A stretch of 33,610 nucleotides of DNA from contig MHHG01000050.1 in NCBI GenBank assembly GCA_001805965.1, positions 1 to 33,610 on the forward strand. Direction: 5' to 3'. The DNA comes from Omnitrophica WOR_2 bacterium RIFOXYA2_FULL_38_17. Its GTDB lineage: Bacteria; Omnitrophota; Gorgyraeia; Zapsychrales; Zapsychraceae. A program made the position numbers and the translations under genes. Positions 6,863 to 16,144 of this stretch are shown piece by piece; position 1 is the first letter of the stretch, and each line of letters starts with the position of its first letter. The notes under the pieces are model-generated. The model saw only the letters and a list, made by a program, of their open reading frames with translations. It was not told the DNA's origin and made no database searches.

Positions 6863-7597
6863 ATGCACAGATCTTACTGTCCTGACCTGGACTTAACCAA
6901 AAAAGTAATAACAATTACGGACAAACAAGAGCTTCACCATTTAAAAAATGTCCTTCGTGCCAAGCCTGAAACAAGGATATCCGTTCTTAACGGTGCAGGT
7001 CAGGAAGCAGAAGGCGAGATAATCAGCATAAATTCCAAGATTGCTGAAGTTAAAATTCTTTCCTGCGTAACAGCCAGATTACCCAAGCCTGATATAATCC
7101 TAGCATGTGCTATTCCCAAAAAGAGCAAGTTTGAAACAATTATCGAAAAAGCCACAGAATTAGGAGTTTCTTCAATTATCCCACTTAACACAAAAAGAAC
7201 AGAAGTAACTTTATCCGGCGACAGATTAAAGAATAAAATAACCCGCTATCAAACTGTGGCACTCAATGCTGCAAAGCAATCAAAGCGCTCAACTGTTCCA
7301 ACGATCACCCTGATATCCAGCCTGGAAGAAACTGTTAAAAATTTAATGAAAGATACTGTTATTTTTATCCCAAGCCTTATTGGCGCAACACAAAACATTC
7401 TTGACTCTTTTGAAAAAAATAAAAATCCGCAAAAAATCGCTTTTTTAATAGGCCCGGAGGGAGATTTCACGGAACAAGAATACCTCTTTGCCCGCAATAA
7501 CAACTGTATTAGCATCTCTCTTGGCAGGACTATTCTTAAAGTTGAAACCGCCGCTTTGTGTTCCATAGCCTGCGCAAACCAGTATTACTGGAAGTAG
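6863..7597 (+). CDS. rsmE: 16S rRNA (uracil-1498 N3)-methyltransferase RsmE
   Basis: This 244-residue cytosolic SPOUT-class enzyme methylates U1498 of 16S rRNA (E. coli numbering) in the 30S subunit using S-adenosylmethionine. Residues 1-70 form the small N-terminal RNA-binding beta-barrel, containing the ELHHLKNVLRAK motif. The rest is the knotted methyltransferase domain, with KATELGVSSIIPL, LIGPEGDFTEQE and the knot sequence SLGRTILKVETAA. The length is normal for the family. GGGG (6852-6855) lies just before the start. It follows the last pilin gene closely and is followed by a 286-bp gap with a strong promoter, so it ends the transcription unit. Confidence 0.95.
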   Translation: MHRSYCPDLDLTKKVITITDKQELHHLKNVLRAKPETRISVLNGAGQEAEGEIISINSKIAEVKILSCVTARLPKPDIILACAIPKKSKFETIIEKATELGVSSIIPLNTKRTEVTLSGDRLKNKITRYQTVALNAAKQSKRSTVPTITLISSLEETVKNLMKDTVIFIPSLIGATQNILDSFEKNKNPQKIAFLIGPEGDFTEQEYLFARNNNCISISLGRTILKVETAALCSIACANQYYWK

Positions 7598-7728
7598 TAA
7601 TAGTTTTCTATATAAAAAATTATAAGTAATATAATTCTTTTAATATATAAAACCATAAAATTATTCATTTTATAGTTGTAATCCCATGCTTTGCAACATG
7701 TTACATGCTGCAGGCAAATCATATTGTA

Positions 7729-7757
7729 TTGACATAGCATTTTTACTAATGTATAAT
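7729..7757 (+). promoter_or_regulatory. Consensus sigma70 promoter upstream of recA
   Basis: The -35 box TTGACA (7729-7734), a 17-bp spacer and the -10 box TATAAT (7752-7757) match the sigma70 consensus at all 12 positions. Transcription should start near 7764, giving a leader of about 120 bases to recA. The rest of the 7598-7883 gap is AT-rich. An AACATGTT palindrome (7695-7702) lies 26 bp upstream of the -35 box and could be an operator, but I recognise no standard LexA box. Confidence 0.85.
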
Positions 7758-7883
7758 CCCAATTCTGAAATTTAATTAAACAAATAAATCCCCCGATTTT
7801 TTATTTTCTATTAGGTAAAAAAATAAAATTCCTAATATTATTTAATAAGATCGCGTTTTACCCAATGAAATGAGAGGTTTAAA

Positions 7884-8900
7884 ATGGCTGAACAGAAAAA
7901 AACACCTGAAGCAGACCCAAACAAGAAAAAAGCCCTTGAGCTTGCCTTAGCGCAAATTGAAAAGCAATTTGGAAAAGGATCAATAATGAAGCTTGATGGC
8001 AGCGTTCCAAAAGGAATAGAGGCTATCCATACAGGCTCACTGGCTCTCGATATCGCATTAGGTATTGGCGGAGTGCCAAAAGGTCGTGTTATTGAGATAT
8101 ACGGACCAGAATCTTCCGGCAAAACAACGCTGACGCTTAGCCTGATCAACCAGCTGCAAAAAACCGGAGGCACTGCTGCATTTATTGACGCAGAACATGC
8201 TTTTGATGCTGCTTATGCTCAAAAGATAGGCGTTAAACTGGAGGAACTTTTGATATCTCAGCCTGATACTGGGGAGCAAGCACTCGAAATAGCGGAAACA
8301 TTGGTCAGATCAAGCGCTGTTGACTTGATAATTATTGACTCAGTTGCCGCGTTAACCCCTCGTGCTGAAATAGAAGGCGATATGGGTGATTCTCACATGG
8401 GATTACAAGCTCGTTTGATGTCGCAAGCGCTTAGAAAGCTTACAGCCATTATCAGCAAGTCAAAGACGTGTGTGATTTTTATCAACCAGATAAGAATGAA
8501 AATAGGCGTTATGTTCGGCTCACCTGAAACAACAACTGGCGGACGCGCTCTTAAATTCTACTCTTCAGTAAGGATTGACCTAAGAAGAGTTGAGTCCATG
8601 AAGCAGGGGGAAGTTATTATCGGAAATTTAGTTAAAGCCAAGATCGTTAAAAACAAAGTGGCAGCCCCGTTTAAAGAAGCTCTATTCGAAATTCATTTTA
8701 ATGAGGGCATTTCAAAAGAGGCCGACATATTGGACCTTGCCGTGAATAATGACATTATTCTAAAAGCAGGCGCCTGGTTTTCATTTGAAGGTGAAAAGAT
8801 CGGACAAGGAAAAGAAAATTCCAGACAGTTCTTAAAACAAAATCCTAAGATCTTAGATAAAATCGAAAAGCAAATATTAAAAAAGTTCAATTTGGCTTAA
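7884..8900 (+). CDS. recA: Recombinase RecA
   Basis: This 338-residue recombinase forms ATP-dependent filaments on single-stranded DNA, catalyses strand exchange and, where present, triggers LexA self-cleavage. Walker A GPESSGKT is at 74-81. The [18 protein letters not shown] segment and the loop region [21 protein letters not shown] are canonical. The C-terminal domain ends FNLA and lacks the long acidic tail of the E. coli protein. AGAGG precedes the ATG, downstream of a consensus promoter. recX follows 21 bases later, the usual recA-recX pairing. Confidence 0.98.
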   Translation: MAEQKKTPEADPNKKKALELALAQIEKQFGKGSIMKLDGSVPKGIEAIHTGSLALDIALGIGGVPKGRVIEIYGPESSGKTTLTLSLINQLQKTGGTAAFIDAEHAFDAAYAQKIGVKLEELLISQPDTGEQALEIAETLVRSSAVDLIIIDSVAALTPRAEIEGDMGDSHMGLQARLMSQALRKLTAIISKSKTCVIFINQIRMKIGVMFGSPETTTGGRALKFYSSVRIDLRRVESMKQGEVIIGNLVKAKIVKNKVAAPFKEALFEIHFNEGISKEADILDLAVNNDIILKAGAWFSFEGEKIGQGKENSRQFLKQNPKILDKIEKQILKKFNLA

Positions 8901-8921
8901 AATCTTAAATAAGCTGTCTAA

Positions 8922-9419
8922 ATGAAAATGGTGCGCGACGACAAAAAAGAGCTGTTCAAAGCTAAGAATACTGTTTACCAGCTTTTAAATCTTAGAGAGC
9001 GCTCCGAAAAAGAGATCAGGGACAAATTAAAAACAAAAGGGGTATCAGACAGCACTGCCGAAGCCTGTATAAAGTATTTTAAGGACCTTGCTCTTATAAA
9101 CGATAGGCAATTCACAAAAAAATGGATAAACTATCGGCTAAACAAACCTTTTGGGATCAGCAGAATCATAATGGAGCTTAAGCAAAAAGGTATCAAGGCT
9201 GACATTATTGAAGAAGAGTTGACAGAATCGCAAGAAAGTTTCGATGAGCTCAGTACTGTTATAGAACTAGCCCAAAGAAGACTGCAAAAGTACAAAAATA
9301 TTGACGATCAAAAAGCGCAGCAGCGGCTTTATGGATATTTAACCAGACGCGGGTTTAGCGGGAACTCGATCCGCAAAACACTTAAAGAATTGTTCAAAAA
9401 TCATGATGACAACAAATGA
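8922..9419 (+). CDS. recX: RecA regulator RecX
   Basis: This 165-residue, helix-rich, basic protein matches RecX, which binds RecA filaments and modulates their activity. Typical motifs are AKNTVYQLLNLRERSEKEIRDKL at the start, YFKDLALINDRQF, and KPFGISRIIMELKQKGI. The last third ends in another three-helix repeat (LYGYLTRRGFSGNSIRKTL). Two candidate ATGs (8922 and 8928) lie close together without a strong Shine-Dalgarno sequence, so translation may be coupled to recA. The 3' end overlaps alaS by 17 bases. Confidence 0.92.
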   Translation: MKMVRDDKKELFKAKNTVYQLLNLRERSEKEIRDKLKTKGVSDSTAEACIKYFKDLALINDRQFTKKWINYRLNKPFGISRIIMELKQKGIKADIIEEELTESQESFDELSTVIELAQRRLQKYKNIDDQKAQQRLYGYLTRRGFSGNSIRKTLKELFKNHDDNK

Positions 9420-12093
9420 GATCAGAAAAAAATTTTTAGAGTTCTTTGAATCAAAGGGACACAAAGTCATAGCTAGTGATTCTCTTGTTCCGAAGAATGA
9501 TCCTACTGTACTTTTTACAACCGCCGGGATGCAACAATTTAAACGTCAATTCTTAGGCAATATCGACGACTTCACAAAAGCCACAACATCCCAGAAATGC
9601 ATGAGAACTGATGACCTTGATGAAGTGGGAAAAACGAATTTTCATCATACATTCTTCGAAATGCTTGGAAATTTTTCATTTGGCGACTATTTCAAAAAAG
9701 AAGCTATTGCCTGGGGATGGGAATTCTTAACAGTAACAATGGGGATCCCGGCAGATAGACTTTGGGTATCTGTCTACAAGGATGATAATGAAGCTTATAA
9801 AATATGGCTAAATGATATCGGCATACCGAAGAACAAGATCTTTAAATTAGGGCCAAAAAGCAATTACTGGCCTTCAAATGCTGTTGAAAACGGGCCTAAC
9901 GGGCCCTGCGGGCCCTGTTCAGAAATTTTCTACGATTACGAACCCCAAAAAGGCGGCAACCCGAAAGATCCTGATGATGAGCCAGGAAGATTTTCCGAGG
10001 TATGGAATCTTGTTTTTACTCAATTCGAGAGAAAAGACGGGGGGCTACTCGCGCCCCTGCCGAACAAGAACATTGATACTGGAATGGGATTAGAAAGGCT
10101 TGCTTCTGTGATGCAGGGAAAAGCTTGCAACTTTGATATTGATATTTTCGCTCCAATCTTAATTGCAATAAAAAGCGAGCTAGGTATAGATGCGAACAAT
10201 ATACAGATTGACCACGAGAAAAAATTCGTCACAAGAGAAGAGAGGATCATCGCTGATCATATAAGGGCAATTGTTTTCGGCATCTCTGACGGGATAATTC
10301 CTTCGAACAAAGAGAGAGGCAGTGTTATCAGGAAATTGATAATTACCTGTTCTGATATTTCGATCCGTAATGGCAACAATAAGCCTGCTGTTTATAAACT
10401 GGTACCTTCTGTATGCACTGCAATGGGCGAACAATATCCTGAAATAAAAGAAAAATCCAAAGAAGTTGCCACAATGATCGAGAGCGTTGAAAAAGCATAC
10501 ATTAAAGTTCGAAAAGAAAAGCTGCCTTCACTCGAAGAAAAGCTAATGGACATTCTCAAGAGAACTTCATCAAAGGGCGAGATAGCCCTGGATGTAGGAA
10601 AAATACTTTTTGAATTTAAAGACACTCATGGCCTCACTCTCGAAACAATGCGCTCCTTAGTCAATATAGTATTTGGCAATTTTGATTCAGATGAAATTTA
10701 TGAGGCAGCTTTACCAGCATTTAACAACTTAATGTCAAAGCAACAAGAACAGTCGAGGGCATCAAGCAAAATGACCGGTGACGTCTTTACAGGAAACAAC
10801 CTCGACCTCGGTGCGCCAAAGACTGAATTCGTCGGACACAAGCATGCCAACAGTACAAGTACAATTATGCGTCTTGTTTCCGGGAACCAAAAGGTTACAG
10901 AGGTCTCAAAAGGTGATGAAGTAATGGTCATCTTGGATAAATCGCCCTTCTATGCCGAATCAGGGGGACAAATTGGCGATACAGGTTTTATTAAAAACCC
11001 AACAGGCTCAATAAAGGTCAAGGATACACAGAAGATTGATGATATCTTCCTTCACATAGGCACTGTTGAAGAAGGTTTATTTAAAGTGAATGAGACAATT
11101 ACGGCAGAGATAGACATTGAAAGACGGTTGTCAATAATGCGAAATCATACAGCAACTCATTTACTTCAAAATGCTCTCAGAGAAGCCCTGGGAAAACACG
11201 TTCAGCAACAAGGATCATATGTATCCCAGGACAGGTTGCGCTTTGATTTTACGCATCATAAAGCATTAACAAAACAAGAGATTATTAACGTAGAAACTCT
11301 TGTTAATAATTACGTGATTGATTGTGAAACCGTAACAAAAGAGTTCTTAACCGCTGACCAAGCAAAAAACATCGGGGCACTGGCATTTTTTGCAGAAAAG
11401 TATGGTGAAGTAGTCAGAGTAGTTTCAATTGGCAACTATTCAAAAGAATTTTGCGGGGGAACACATTTAGATACTACTGGTCAGATCGGCCTCTTTAAGA
11501 TCGTCAGTGAAAATGCTATAGCGCAGGGAATCCGACGTATTGAAGCAAAAACTGGTCAAGGGGCACTTGAGCATACGAATGAACTGCTAAACCAGTTAGA
11601 TGCAATTGCCCAAACTTTAAAATCTCCGACAGATGAACTCGCTGAAAGAATAAATGCGCAGAACACAAAGATAAAGTTTCTACAGAAAGAGCTGGAAAAA
11701 TATAAGATTGATGCCTTTAAAAATTCAATTGATTCAATCATTGAAAGCGCCGAAAAGATTGAAAAAACAAATTTGATATCCCACTTCGTAAAAGAAGCCG
11801 ATATGGCCACTCTAAGAAAGATTGCTGACCTTATCAAAAATAAGATTGAATCAGCCATTATTGTTCTGGGAGGCACAACTGACGAGAACGCATCTATAAT
11901 CGTTTCTGTCTCAAATGACTTAATTAAAAAGAATATAAGCGCTAACGATCTGATAAAGGAGATTGCTCCTCTCATAGGCGGTAGCGGGGGCGGAAGGCCT
12001 CAAATGGCTCAAGCTGGAAGCAAAGAGACATACAATGTTGAAAAAGCCATTAAAAAAGCAAACAGCATAATTAAAAGGATCATTAAATTATGA
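9403..12093 (+). CDS. alaS: Alanine-tRNA ligase
   Basis: This 896-residue class II synthetase charges tRNA-Ala. The order is standard: catalytic domain (residues 1 to about 240, with NEIRKKFLEFF, LFTTAGMQQF, NGPNGPCGPCSEI and GMGLERLASVMQ), tRNA-recognition domain, editing domain with the zinc motifs HTATH and CGGTH, and C-terminal DHHA1 domain ending with GGSGGGRPQMAQAG. The proofreading machinery is therefore intact. Length is close to the usual 870-880 residues. The start overlaps recX by 17 bases and the stop overlaps hisD by 4, so alaS links the recA unit to the histidine genes. Confidence 0.98.
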   Translation: MMTTNEIRKKFLEFFESKGHKVIASDSLVPKNDPTVLFTTAGMQQFKRQFLGNIDDFTKATTSQKCMRTDDLDEVGKTNFHHTFFEMLGNFSFGDYFKKEAIAWGWEFLTVTMGIPADRLWVSVYKDDNEAYKIWLNDIGIPKNKIFKLGPKSNYWPSNAVENGPNGPCGPCSEIFYDYEPQKGGNPKDPDDEPGRFSEVWNLVFTQFERKDGGLLAPLPNKNIDTGMGLERLASVMQGKACNFDIDIFAPILIAIKSELGIDANNIQIDHEKKFVTREERIIADHIRAIVFGISDGIIPSNKERGSVIRKLIITCSDISIRNGNNKPAVYKLVPSVCTAMGEQYPEIKEKSKEVATMIESVEKAYIKVRKEKLPSLEEKLMDILKRTSSKGEIALDVGKILFEFKDTHGLTLETMRSLVNIVFGNFDSDEIYEAALPAFNNLMSKQQEQSRASSKMTGDVFTGNNLDLGAPKTEFVGHKHANSTSTIMRLVSGNQKVTEVSKGDEVMVILDKSPFYAESGGQIGDTGFIKNPTGSIKVKDTQKIDDIFLHIGTVEEGLFKVNETITAEIDIERRLSIMRNHTATHLLQNALREALGKHVQQQGSYVSQDRLRFDFTHHKALTKQEIINVETLVNNYVIDCETVTKEFLTADQAKNIGALAFFAEKYGEVVRVVSIGNYSKEFCGGTHLDTTGQIGLFKIVSENAIAQGIRRIEAKTGQGALEHTNELLNQLDAIAQTLKSPTDELAERINAQNTKIKFLQKELEKYKIDAFKNSIDSIIESAEKIEKTNLISHFVKEADMATLRKIADLIKNKIESAIIVLGGTTDENASIIVSVSNDLIKKNISANDLIKEIAPLIGGSGGGRPQMAQAGSKETYNVEKAIKKANSIIKRIIKL

Positions 12094-13313
12094 AAATCCT
12101 GACAAATAAAAGTGAATCCTTACAAAAGCTATACAACCGGAATGTTTTAAATCACAAAAAAAACGTAGACGAAAAAGTCCGGAAGATCATTGAGGATATC
12201 CGCCAAAATGGTGATGAGGCCGTGATCAAATACACAAAAAAATTTGATAACGTAAAATTAACCTCTAAGGAATTGCGCGTGCCTGAAAGTGAGATCAGCG
12301 GGGCTTTTCAGAACATCACATCAGACTTTATTTCAAATCTGAAAATTGTCACCAATAACGTTTATTTGTTTTATAAAAAACAAGTTCAAAAACCTTGCAG
12401 GGTCAAAGATGGGGAAGGTGTCCTTTTAAGAGAGAACATAATTCCTTTAGAAAATGTAGGCATCTATGTGCCGGCGGGTACAGCCCCTTTAGTGTCATCA
12501 GTATATATGTCAGTTATACCTGCAAAAGTTGCCGGTGTTAAAAGGATTGCAATTGCAACGCCTCCCGATAAAAATGGAAGAGTCAATCCATATATCTTGG
12601 CTGTTGCAAATCTTTTAAAAGTTGATGAGATATATAAAGTCGGAGGCGCTCAGGCAATCGCAGCTTTAGCTCTAGGAACAAAATCAGTTCCAAAAGTTGA
12701 TAAAATCGTTGGTCCTGGTAATTCTTTCGTTACCGAAGCAAAAAGACAATTGTTCGGTTTTGTTGATATCGACATGCTCGCCGGACCTTCTGAATTAGCC
12801 ATTATAGCCAACCGTCATACTAACCCGAATTTTGTTGTAGCTGATATGGAAGGACAAATAGAGCATTTAGGCGGACTTGCTATTTTGATATCAACTTCAA
12901 AGCAATTAATACGCCAAGTACGAAATAGAGTCCCTAAAGGCTATGCTATTTTCGCAAAGAATATTGATGAAGCAGTTAACATTGTCAACAACATTGCTCC
13001 GGAACATCTCCAAATAATGACTAATAATGCAACAAGCATTGCAAATAAGATCATTAATGCTGGGGCGATCTTTTTAGGAGAATATAGCCCAACAGCCCTT
13101 GGCGATTATGCCGCAGGGCCAAGCCATGTTTTACCAACGCTTGGATCTGCCAGATATTTTTCAGGACTTTGCCTTTCAGATTTTACAAAGAAGAGCCACA
13201 TTATCTCGTATAGCAAAAAAGCATTAGAAAAAGTCAGGGACCCTATTGAAAAAATATCAATGCTGGAAGGATTAACAAAGCACTGCGAATCAATTAAAAT
13301 TAGATTCAACTAA
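12090..13313 (+). CDS. hisD: Histidinol dehydrogenase
   Basis: This 407-residue enzyme performs the last two steps of histidine synthesis, oxidising L-histidinol to L-histidine with 2 NAD+ and a zinc ion. Clear motifs are VPAGTAPLVSSVYM, VGGAQAIAALALGT, GPGNSFVTEAKRQLFG, DMLAGPSELAIIA, the catalytic region around QIEHLGG and NIAPEHLQIM, and ALGDYAAGPSHVLPT. It is slightly shorter than the usual 430 residues. It begins with an ATGA overlap with alaS. The usual next gene, hisC, is not here; hisB follows. Confidence 0.97.
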   Translation: MKILTNKSESLQKLYNRNVLNHKKNVDEKVRKIIEDIRQNGDEAVIKYTKKFDNVKLTSKELRVPESEISGAFQNITSDFISNLKIVTNNVYLFYKKQVQKPCRVKDGEGVLLRENIIPLENVGIYVPAGTAPLVSSVYMSVIPAKVAGVKRIAIATPPDKNGRVNPYILAVANLLKVDEIYKVGGAQAIAALALGTKSVPKVDKIVGPGNSFVTEAKRQLFGFVDIDMLAGPSELAIIANRHTNPNFVVADMEGQIEHLGGLAILISTSKQLIRQVRNRVPKGYAIFAKNIDEAVNIVNNIAPEHLQIMTNNATSIANKIINAGAIFLGEYSPTALGDYAAGPSHVLPTLGSARYFSGLCLSDFTKKSHIISYSKKALEKVRDPIEKISMLEGLTKHCESIKIRFN

Positions 13314-13317
13314 TTAT

Positions 13318-13333
13318 TCTGCATTTGTGCAGA
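13318..13333 (+). other. Small hairpin next to hisB ribosome binding site
   Basis: TCTGCA (13318-13323) pairs with TGCAGA (13328-13333) around a TTTG loop. The 3' arm overlaps the hisB Shine-Dalgarno sequence (GAGGAG, 13332-13337), so the hairpin could slightly dampen hisB translation. Confidence 0.35.
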
Positions 13334-13343
13334 GGAGAAAATC

Positions 13344-13958
13344 ATGGAGAGAAAAGCGCAATTAGAAAGAAAAAGCAAAGAAACAGAGATCTTAGCCGAG
13401 GTAAATATTGACGGCAAAGGCCTGTCAAAGATAAATACTAATATTGGCTTTTTGGATCACATGCTTGAACTTTTTGCTTTTCACGGATATTTCGATCTTA
13501 ATATAGATGTAAAGAAGTCTGATATCGATATTGATATACACCACACTAATGAAGATATTGGTATAGTTCTTGGAAAGCTATTTAAGAAAGCTTTAGGCGA
13601 AAATGTTTCCGGAATAAAACGCTTCGGTTCCGCTTTTGCACCAATGGAGTCAACCTTAGGACGCTGTATTATAGATATTTGCGGCAGGCCTCATTTGCAA
13701 TTAGGGATCTCTGAAAAAGCTTTATTTATAATAAAAGACCAGGAAAGCTATTCGATAAAATATTTAGAACATTTTTTAGAATCATTCGCAAAAGGATTGG
13801 GCGCAACAATAAACGTACTGATTGAAAATCCCGATGAGGATCTTCATACTTGCGTAGAAAGTGTTTTTAAATCACTTGGATTAGCTTTAGATATTGCGAC
13901 CGCTATTGACCCAAGAAGAAAGGGTGAAGTGCCGTCAACTAAAGGGATAATTGACTAA
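13344..13958 (+). CDS. hisB: Imidazoleglycerol-phosphate dehydratase
   Basis: This 204-residue, metal-dependent cytosolic enzyme dehydrates imidazole glycerol phosphate to imidazole acetol phosphate. Family motifs are GFLDHMLELFAFHG, the first paired-histidine site DIHHTNEDIG, GRPHL and the C-terminal PSTKGII. The second metal site is unusual: where the family has H-H-x-x-E, this protein has H-T-C-V-E (codons at 13846-13860), and the preceding G-x-N is replaced by acidic residues. The second Mn-binding histidine is thus Thr. It is a monofunctional HisB without the HisN phosphatase half. SD GAGGAG is at 13332-13337. Confidence 0.93.
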   Translation: MERKAQLERKSKETEILAEVNIDGKGLSKINTNIGFLDHMLELFAFHGYFDLNIDVKKSDIDIDIHHTNEDIGIVLGKLFKKALGENVSGIKRFGSAFAPMESTLGRCIIDICGRPHLQLGISEKALFIIKDQESYSIKYLEHFLESFAKGLGATINVLIENPDEDLHTCVESVFKSLGLALDIATAIDPRRKGEVPSTKGIID

Positions 13959-14047
13959 GTGATAACTCGCAGAGTTATCACAATAAGGTGATTTCAATGA
14001 CCAATAAACGCCCATGCTTTAGCGACATTTATTGAGCAAAAATCACC
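13959..14047 (+). promoter_or_regulatory. Structured intercistronic RNA between hisB and hisH
   Basis: The whole 89-base gap folds. GTGATAACTC (13959-13968) and GAGTTATCAC (13972-13981) form a perfect 10-bp hairpin right after the hisB stop. GGTGATTT (13987-13994) then pairs with AAATCACC (14040-14047), enclosing CAATAAA (14002-14008) paired with TTTATTG (14028-14034). GTGGA, the probable hisH ribosome binding site (14048-14052), abuts the second structure. It could be a processing site, a translational control element or an unknown regulator. I know of no matching riboswitch class. Confidence 0.55.
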
Positions 14048-14062
14048 GTGGAATTTAAAATT

Positions 14063-14680
14063 ATGATCGCGATCATTGATTACGGAATGGGAAACCTTAG
14101 AAGTGTTCAGAAGGCGTTTGAAAAAGTCGGAGCTCGAGCTTTAATATCCCAGAAGAAAGATGAAATCCTAAAAGCTGGCAAAGTGGTTTTGCCGGGAGTT
14201 GGTGCTATTCGGCCAGCCATAGACAAACTCAGGGATCTTGGCCTGGTTTCATGTATTGAAGAATCTATTGCCAGTGGCAAACCATTTTTAGGCATCTGCC
14301 TTGGGTATCAATTACTTTTTGAAAGAAGTGATGAAGGCGGTGAAGTTCAGGGACTTGGAATACTTGAAGGAAGCGTTGATAAATTTAAGTTTGCTAGTAA
14401 TTCTTTAAAAGTGCCCCAAATGGGCTGGAATCAACTGGACTTTCGATTAACTGATTGTCCGATCTTTAAAGGCGTTGACAATAAAGTAAACACATATTTT
14501 TGTCATTCCTATTATGTAAACCCAAGGCATAAGGATATTGTTGCAACTACAACAAACTACGGCATCGATTTTGCATCATCAATATGGAAAGGCAATATAT
14601 TCGGGGTACAATTTCACCCTGAAAAGAGCCAGGATGTGGGGTTAAAGATACTTAAGAATTTTACGGAGATACAATCATGA
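14063..14680 (+). CDS. hisH: Imidazole glycerol phosphate synthase, glutaminase subunit HisH
   Basis: This 205-residue class I glutamine amidotransferase supplies ammonia to HisF. The catalytic triad is visible as C79 (GICLGYQ) and H185/E187 (QFHPEKS). LPGVGA near residue 44 and the oxyanion region are normal. A GTG at 14048 would add five residues. I prefer the ATG at 14063 because MIAIIDYGMGNL is the family N terminus and GTGGA then serves as the ribosome binding site. The stop overlaps hisA by 4 bases. It is HisH and not TrpG, despite the nearby trpE. Confidence 0.96.
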   Translation: MIAIIDYGMGNLRSVQKAFEKVGARALISQKKDEILKAGKVVLPGVGAIRPAIDKLRDLGLVSCIEESIASGKPFLGICLGYQLLFERSDEGGEVQGLGILEGSVDKFKFASNSLKVPQMGWNQLDFRLTDCPIFKGVDNKVNTYFCHSYYVNPRHKDIVATTTNYGIDFASSIWKGNIFGVQFHPEKSQDVGLKILKNFTEIQS

Positions 14681-15399
14681 TTGTTTTTCCAGCAATCGAT
14701 ATAAAAGACGGTAATGTCGTCAGATTACTGCAAGGCAAATTTGACAAAGTAACAGAATATTCCTGCGCTCCCATAGCTATAGCTAAAATCTGGGAAAACA
14801 AAGGCGCGGAATATATACATATTGTTGACCTGGATGGTGCTCAAAGAGGAGAGCCCCAAAATATAGATATTATAATAAAGATAGCACAAGCCATTCATAT
14901 TCCTGTTGAGGTCGGCGGTGGGATCAGGACTAAAGAAGATATAGAAAAGCTGATCAATGGCGGAGTTCAAAGAGTGATTCTTGGAACAAAAGCGATTGAA
15001 GACAAGGCATTCTTGACGGATATCATTGCAAAATGGGGAGACAAGATTGCAATAAGCCTGGATTGCAAAGAAGGTATGCTAACTCTTAAAGGCTGGGTCC
15101 AGACAACAGATATAAAAGCTGTAGATTTTGTAAAAATCCTTGAGGATATTGGGGTAGAATGTATCATTTACACTGATATAGCCAGAGACGGAATGCTTAC
15201 AGGCCCAAATTTAAAAAGCCTAGAAGAGCTTCTTGATTCAACAAATATACCTGTTATCGCATCAGGAGGTATTTCAGGAATTGAAGATATCAAAAAATTA
15301 AAGGCGCTGGAAAAAAAAGGTATACTTGGGGTCATAACCGGAAAAGCTCTTTATGAAGGAAAGCTTGACCTTATAGAGGCTATTAAAGTTGCTAACTAA
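14677..15399 (+). CDS. hisA: ProFAR isomerase HisA
   Basis: This 240-residue (beta-alpha)8 barrel isomerises N'-[(5'-phosphoribosyl)formimino]-5-aminoimidazole-4-carboxamide ribonucleotide (ProFAR to PRFAR), the step before HisHF. The two catalytic aspartates are in PAIDIKDG (residue 8) and SLDCKEG (near 128). Phosphate-binding glycines are in VGGGIR and ASGGIS, and [12 protein letters not shown] is canonical. The ATGA overlap with hisH and the 11-base overlap with hisF indicate translational coupling. Confidence 0.97.
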   Translation: MIVFPAIDIKDGNVVRLLQGKFDKVTEYSCAPIAIAKIWENKGAEYIHIVDLDGAQRGEPQNIDIIIKIAQAIHIPVEVGGGIRTKEDIEKLINGGVQRVILGTKAIEDKAFLTDIIAKWGDKIAISLDCKEGMLTLKGWVQTTDIKAVDFVKILEDIGVECIIYTDIARDGMLTGPNLKSLEELLDSTNIPVIASGGISGIEDIKKLKALEKKGILGVITGKALYEGKLDLIEAIKVAN

Positions 15400-16144
15400 A
15401 AGAATTATCCCATGTTTAGACGTTAAAGACGGCCGTGTTGTTAAAGGTGTCAATTTTGTCGATCTTAGAGATGCAGGCGACCCGGTTGAGGTTGCAAAAA
15501 TATATAATGAGCATAAAGCCGATGAGATTGTTTTTTTAGACATTACTGCCAGCCACGAGAAACGTTCGATTATTTTAGACATTGTAAAAAAAACAGCAGA
15601 AGAAGTATTTATGCCTTTAACAGTTGGTGGAGGGATTAAGGGTCTTGATGATATCAGGAATCTCCTGAATGCTGGGGCTGATAAAGTTTCAATTAACACT
15701 TCAGCGGTACAGGATCCCGATCTCATTAAGAAAGCTTCTGATAAATTTGGAAGCCAGTGTATTGTAGTTGCAATTGATGCACAAAAAATAAAGCATAAAT
15801 GGGAAGTGTTTATCCACGGCGGCAGAACCCCTACAGGCAAAGATGCAATTGCTTGGGTAAAACAAGCTGAAAGCCTGGGTGCTGGCGAAATACTATTAAC
15901 CAGCATGGATTTTGACGGAACAAAGGACGGTTACGATATTGACCTGACCGATGCCGTTTGTAAGGCAGTCCATATTCCAGTGATAGCTTCTGGCGGGGCA
16001 GGAAGCCTTAATGATTTTTATAATGTTTTTAACAGAACATCTGCAGATGCAGCACTTGCCGCATCAGTTTTTCATTATGGCGAGCTTCCAGTAGAAAAAG
16101 TTAAGCAGTACTTAAAAGAAAAAGGAGTAAATGTCAGATTATGA
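15389..16144 (+). CDS. hisF: Imidazole glycerol phosphate synthase, cyclase subunit HisF
   Basis: This 251-residue (beta-alpha)8 barrel uses HisH-derived ammonia to turn PRFAR into imidazole glycerol phosphate and AICAR. The catalytic aspartates are in [14 protein letters not shown] and [37 protein letters not shown] and ASGGAGS are diagnostic. The start is TTG at 15389, because it gives the family N terminus [16 protein letters not shown] (15376-15379) lies 9 bases upstream. No ATG fits. It overlaps hisA by 11 bases and hisI by 4. Confidence 0.97.
   Translation: MLTKRIIPCLDVKDGRVVKGVNFVDLRDAGDPVEVAKIYNEHKADEIVFLDITASHEKRSIILDIVKKTAEEVFMPLTVGGGIKGLDDIRNLLNAGADKVSINTSAVQDPDLIKKASDKFGSQCIVVAIDAQKIKHKWEVFIHGGRTPTGKDAIAWVKQAESLGAGEILLTSMDFDGTKDGYDIDLTDAVCKAVHIPVIASGGAGSLNDFYNVFNRTSADAALAASVFHYGELPVEKVKQYLKEKGVNVRL

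Noticed and set aside
7695..7702. AACATGTT palindrome upstream of the recA promoter as a LexA box
   Set aside because: It has neither the GAAC-N4-GTTC nor the CTGT-N8-ACAG layout, and lies upstream of the promoter instead of over it. It remains only a possible operator.
14063..14680. HisH as the missing TrpG subunit for TrpE
   Set aside because: The N terminus MIAIIDYGMGNL, the position next to hisA and hisF, and the overall length identify HisH.
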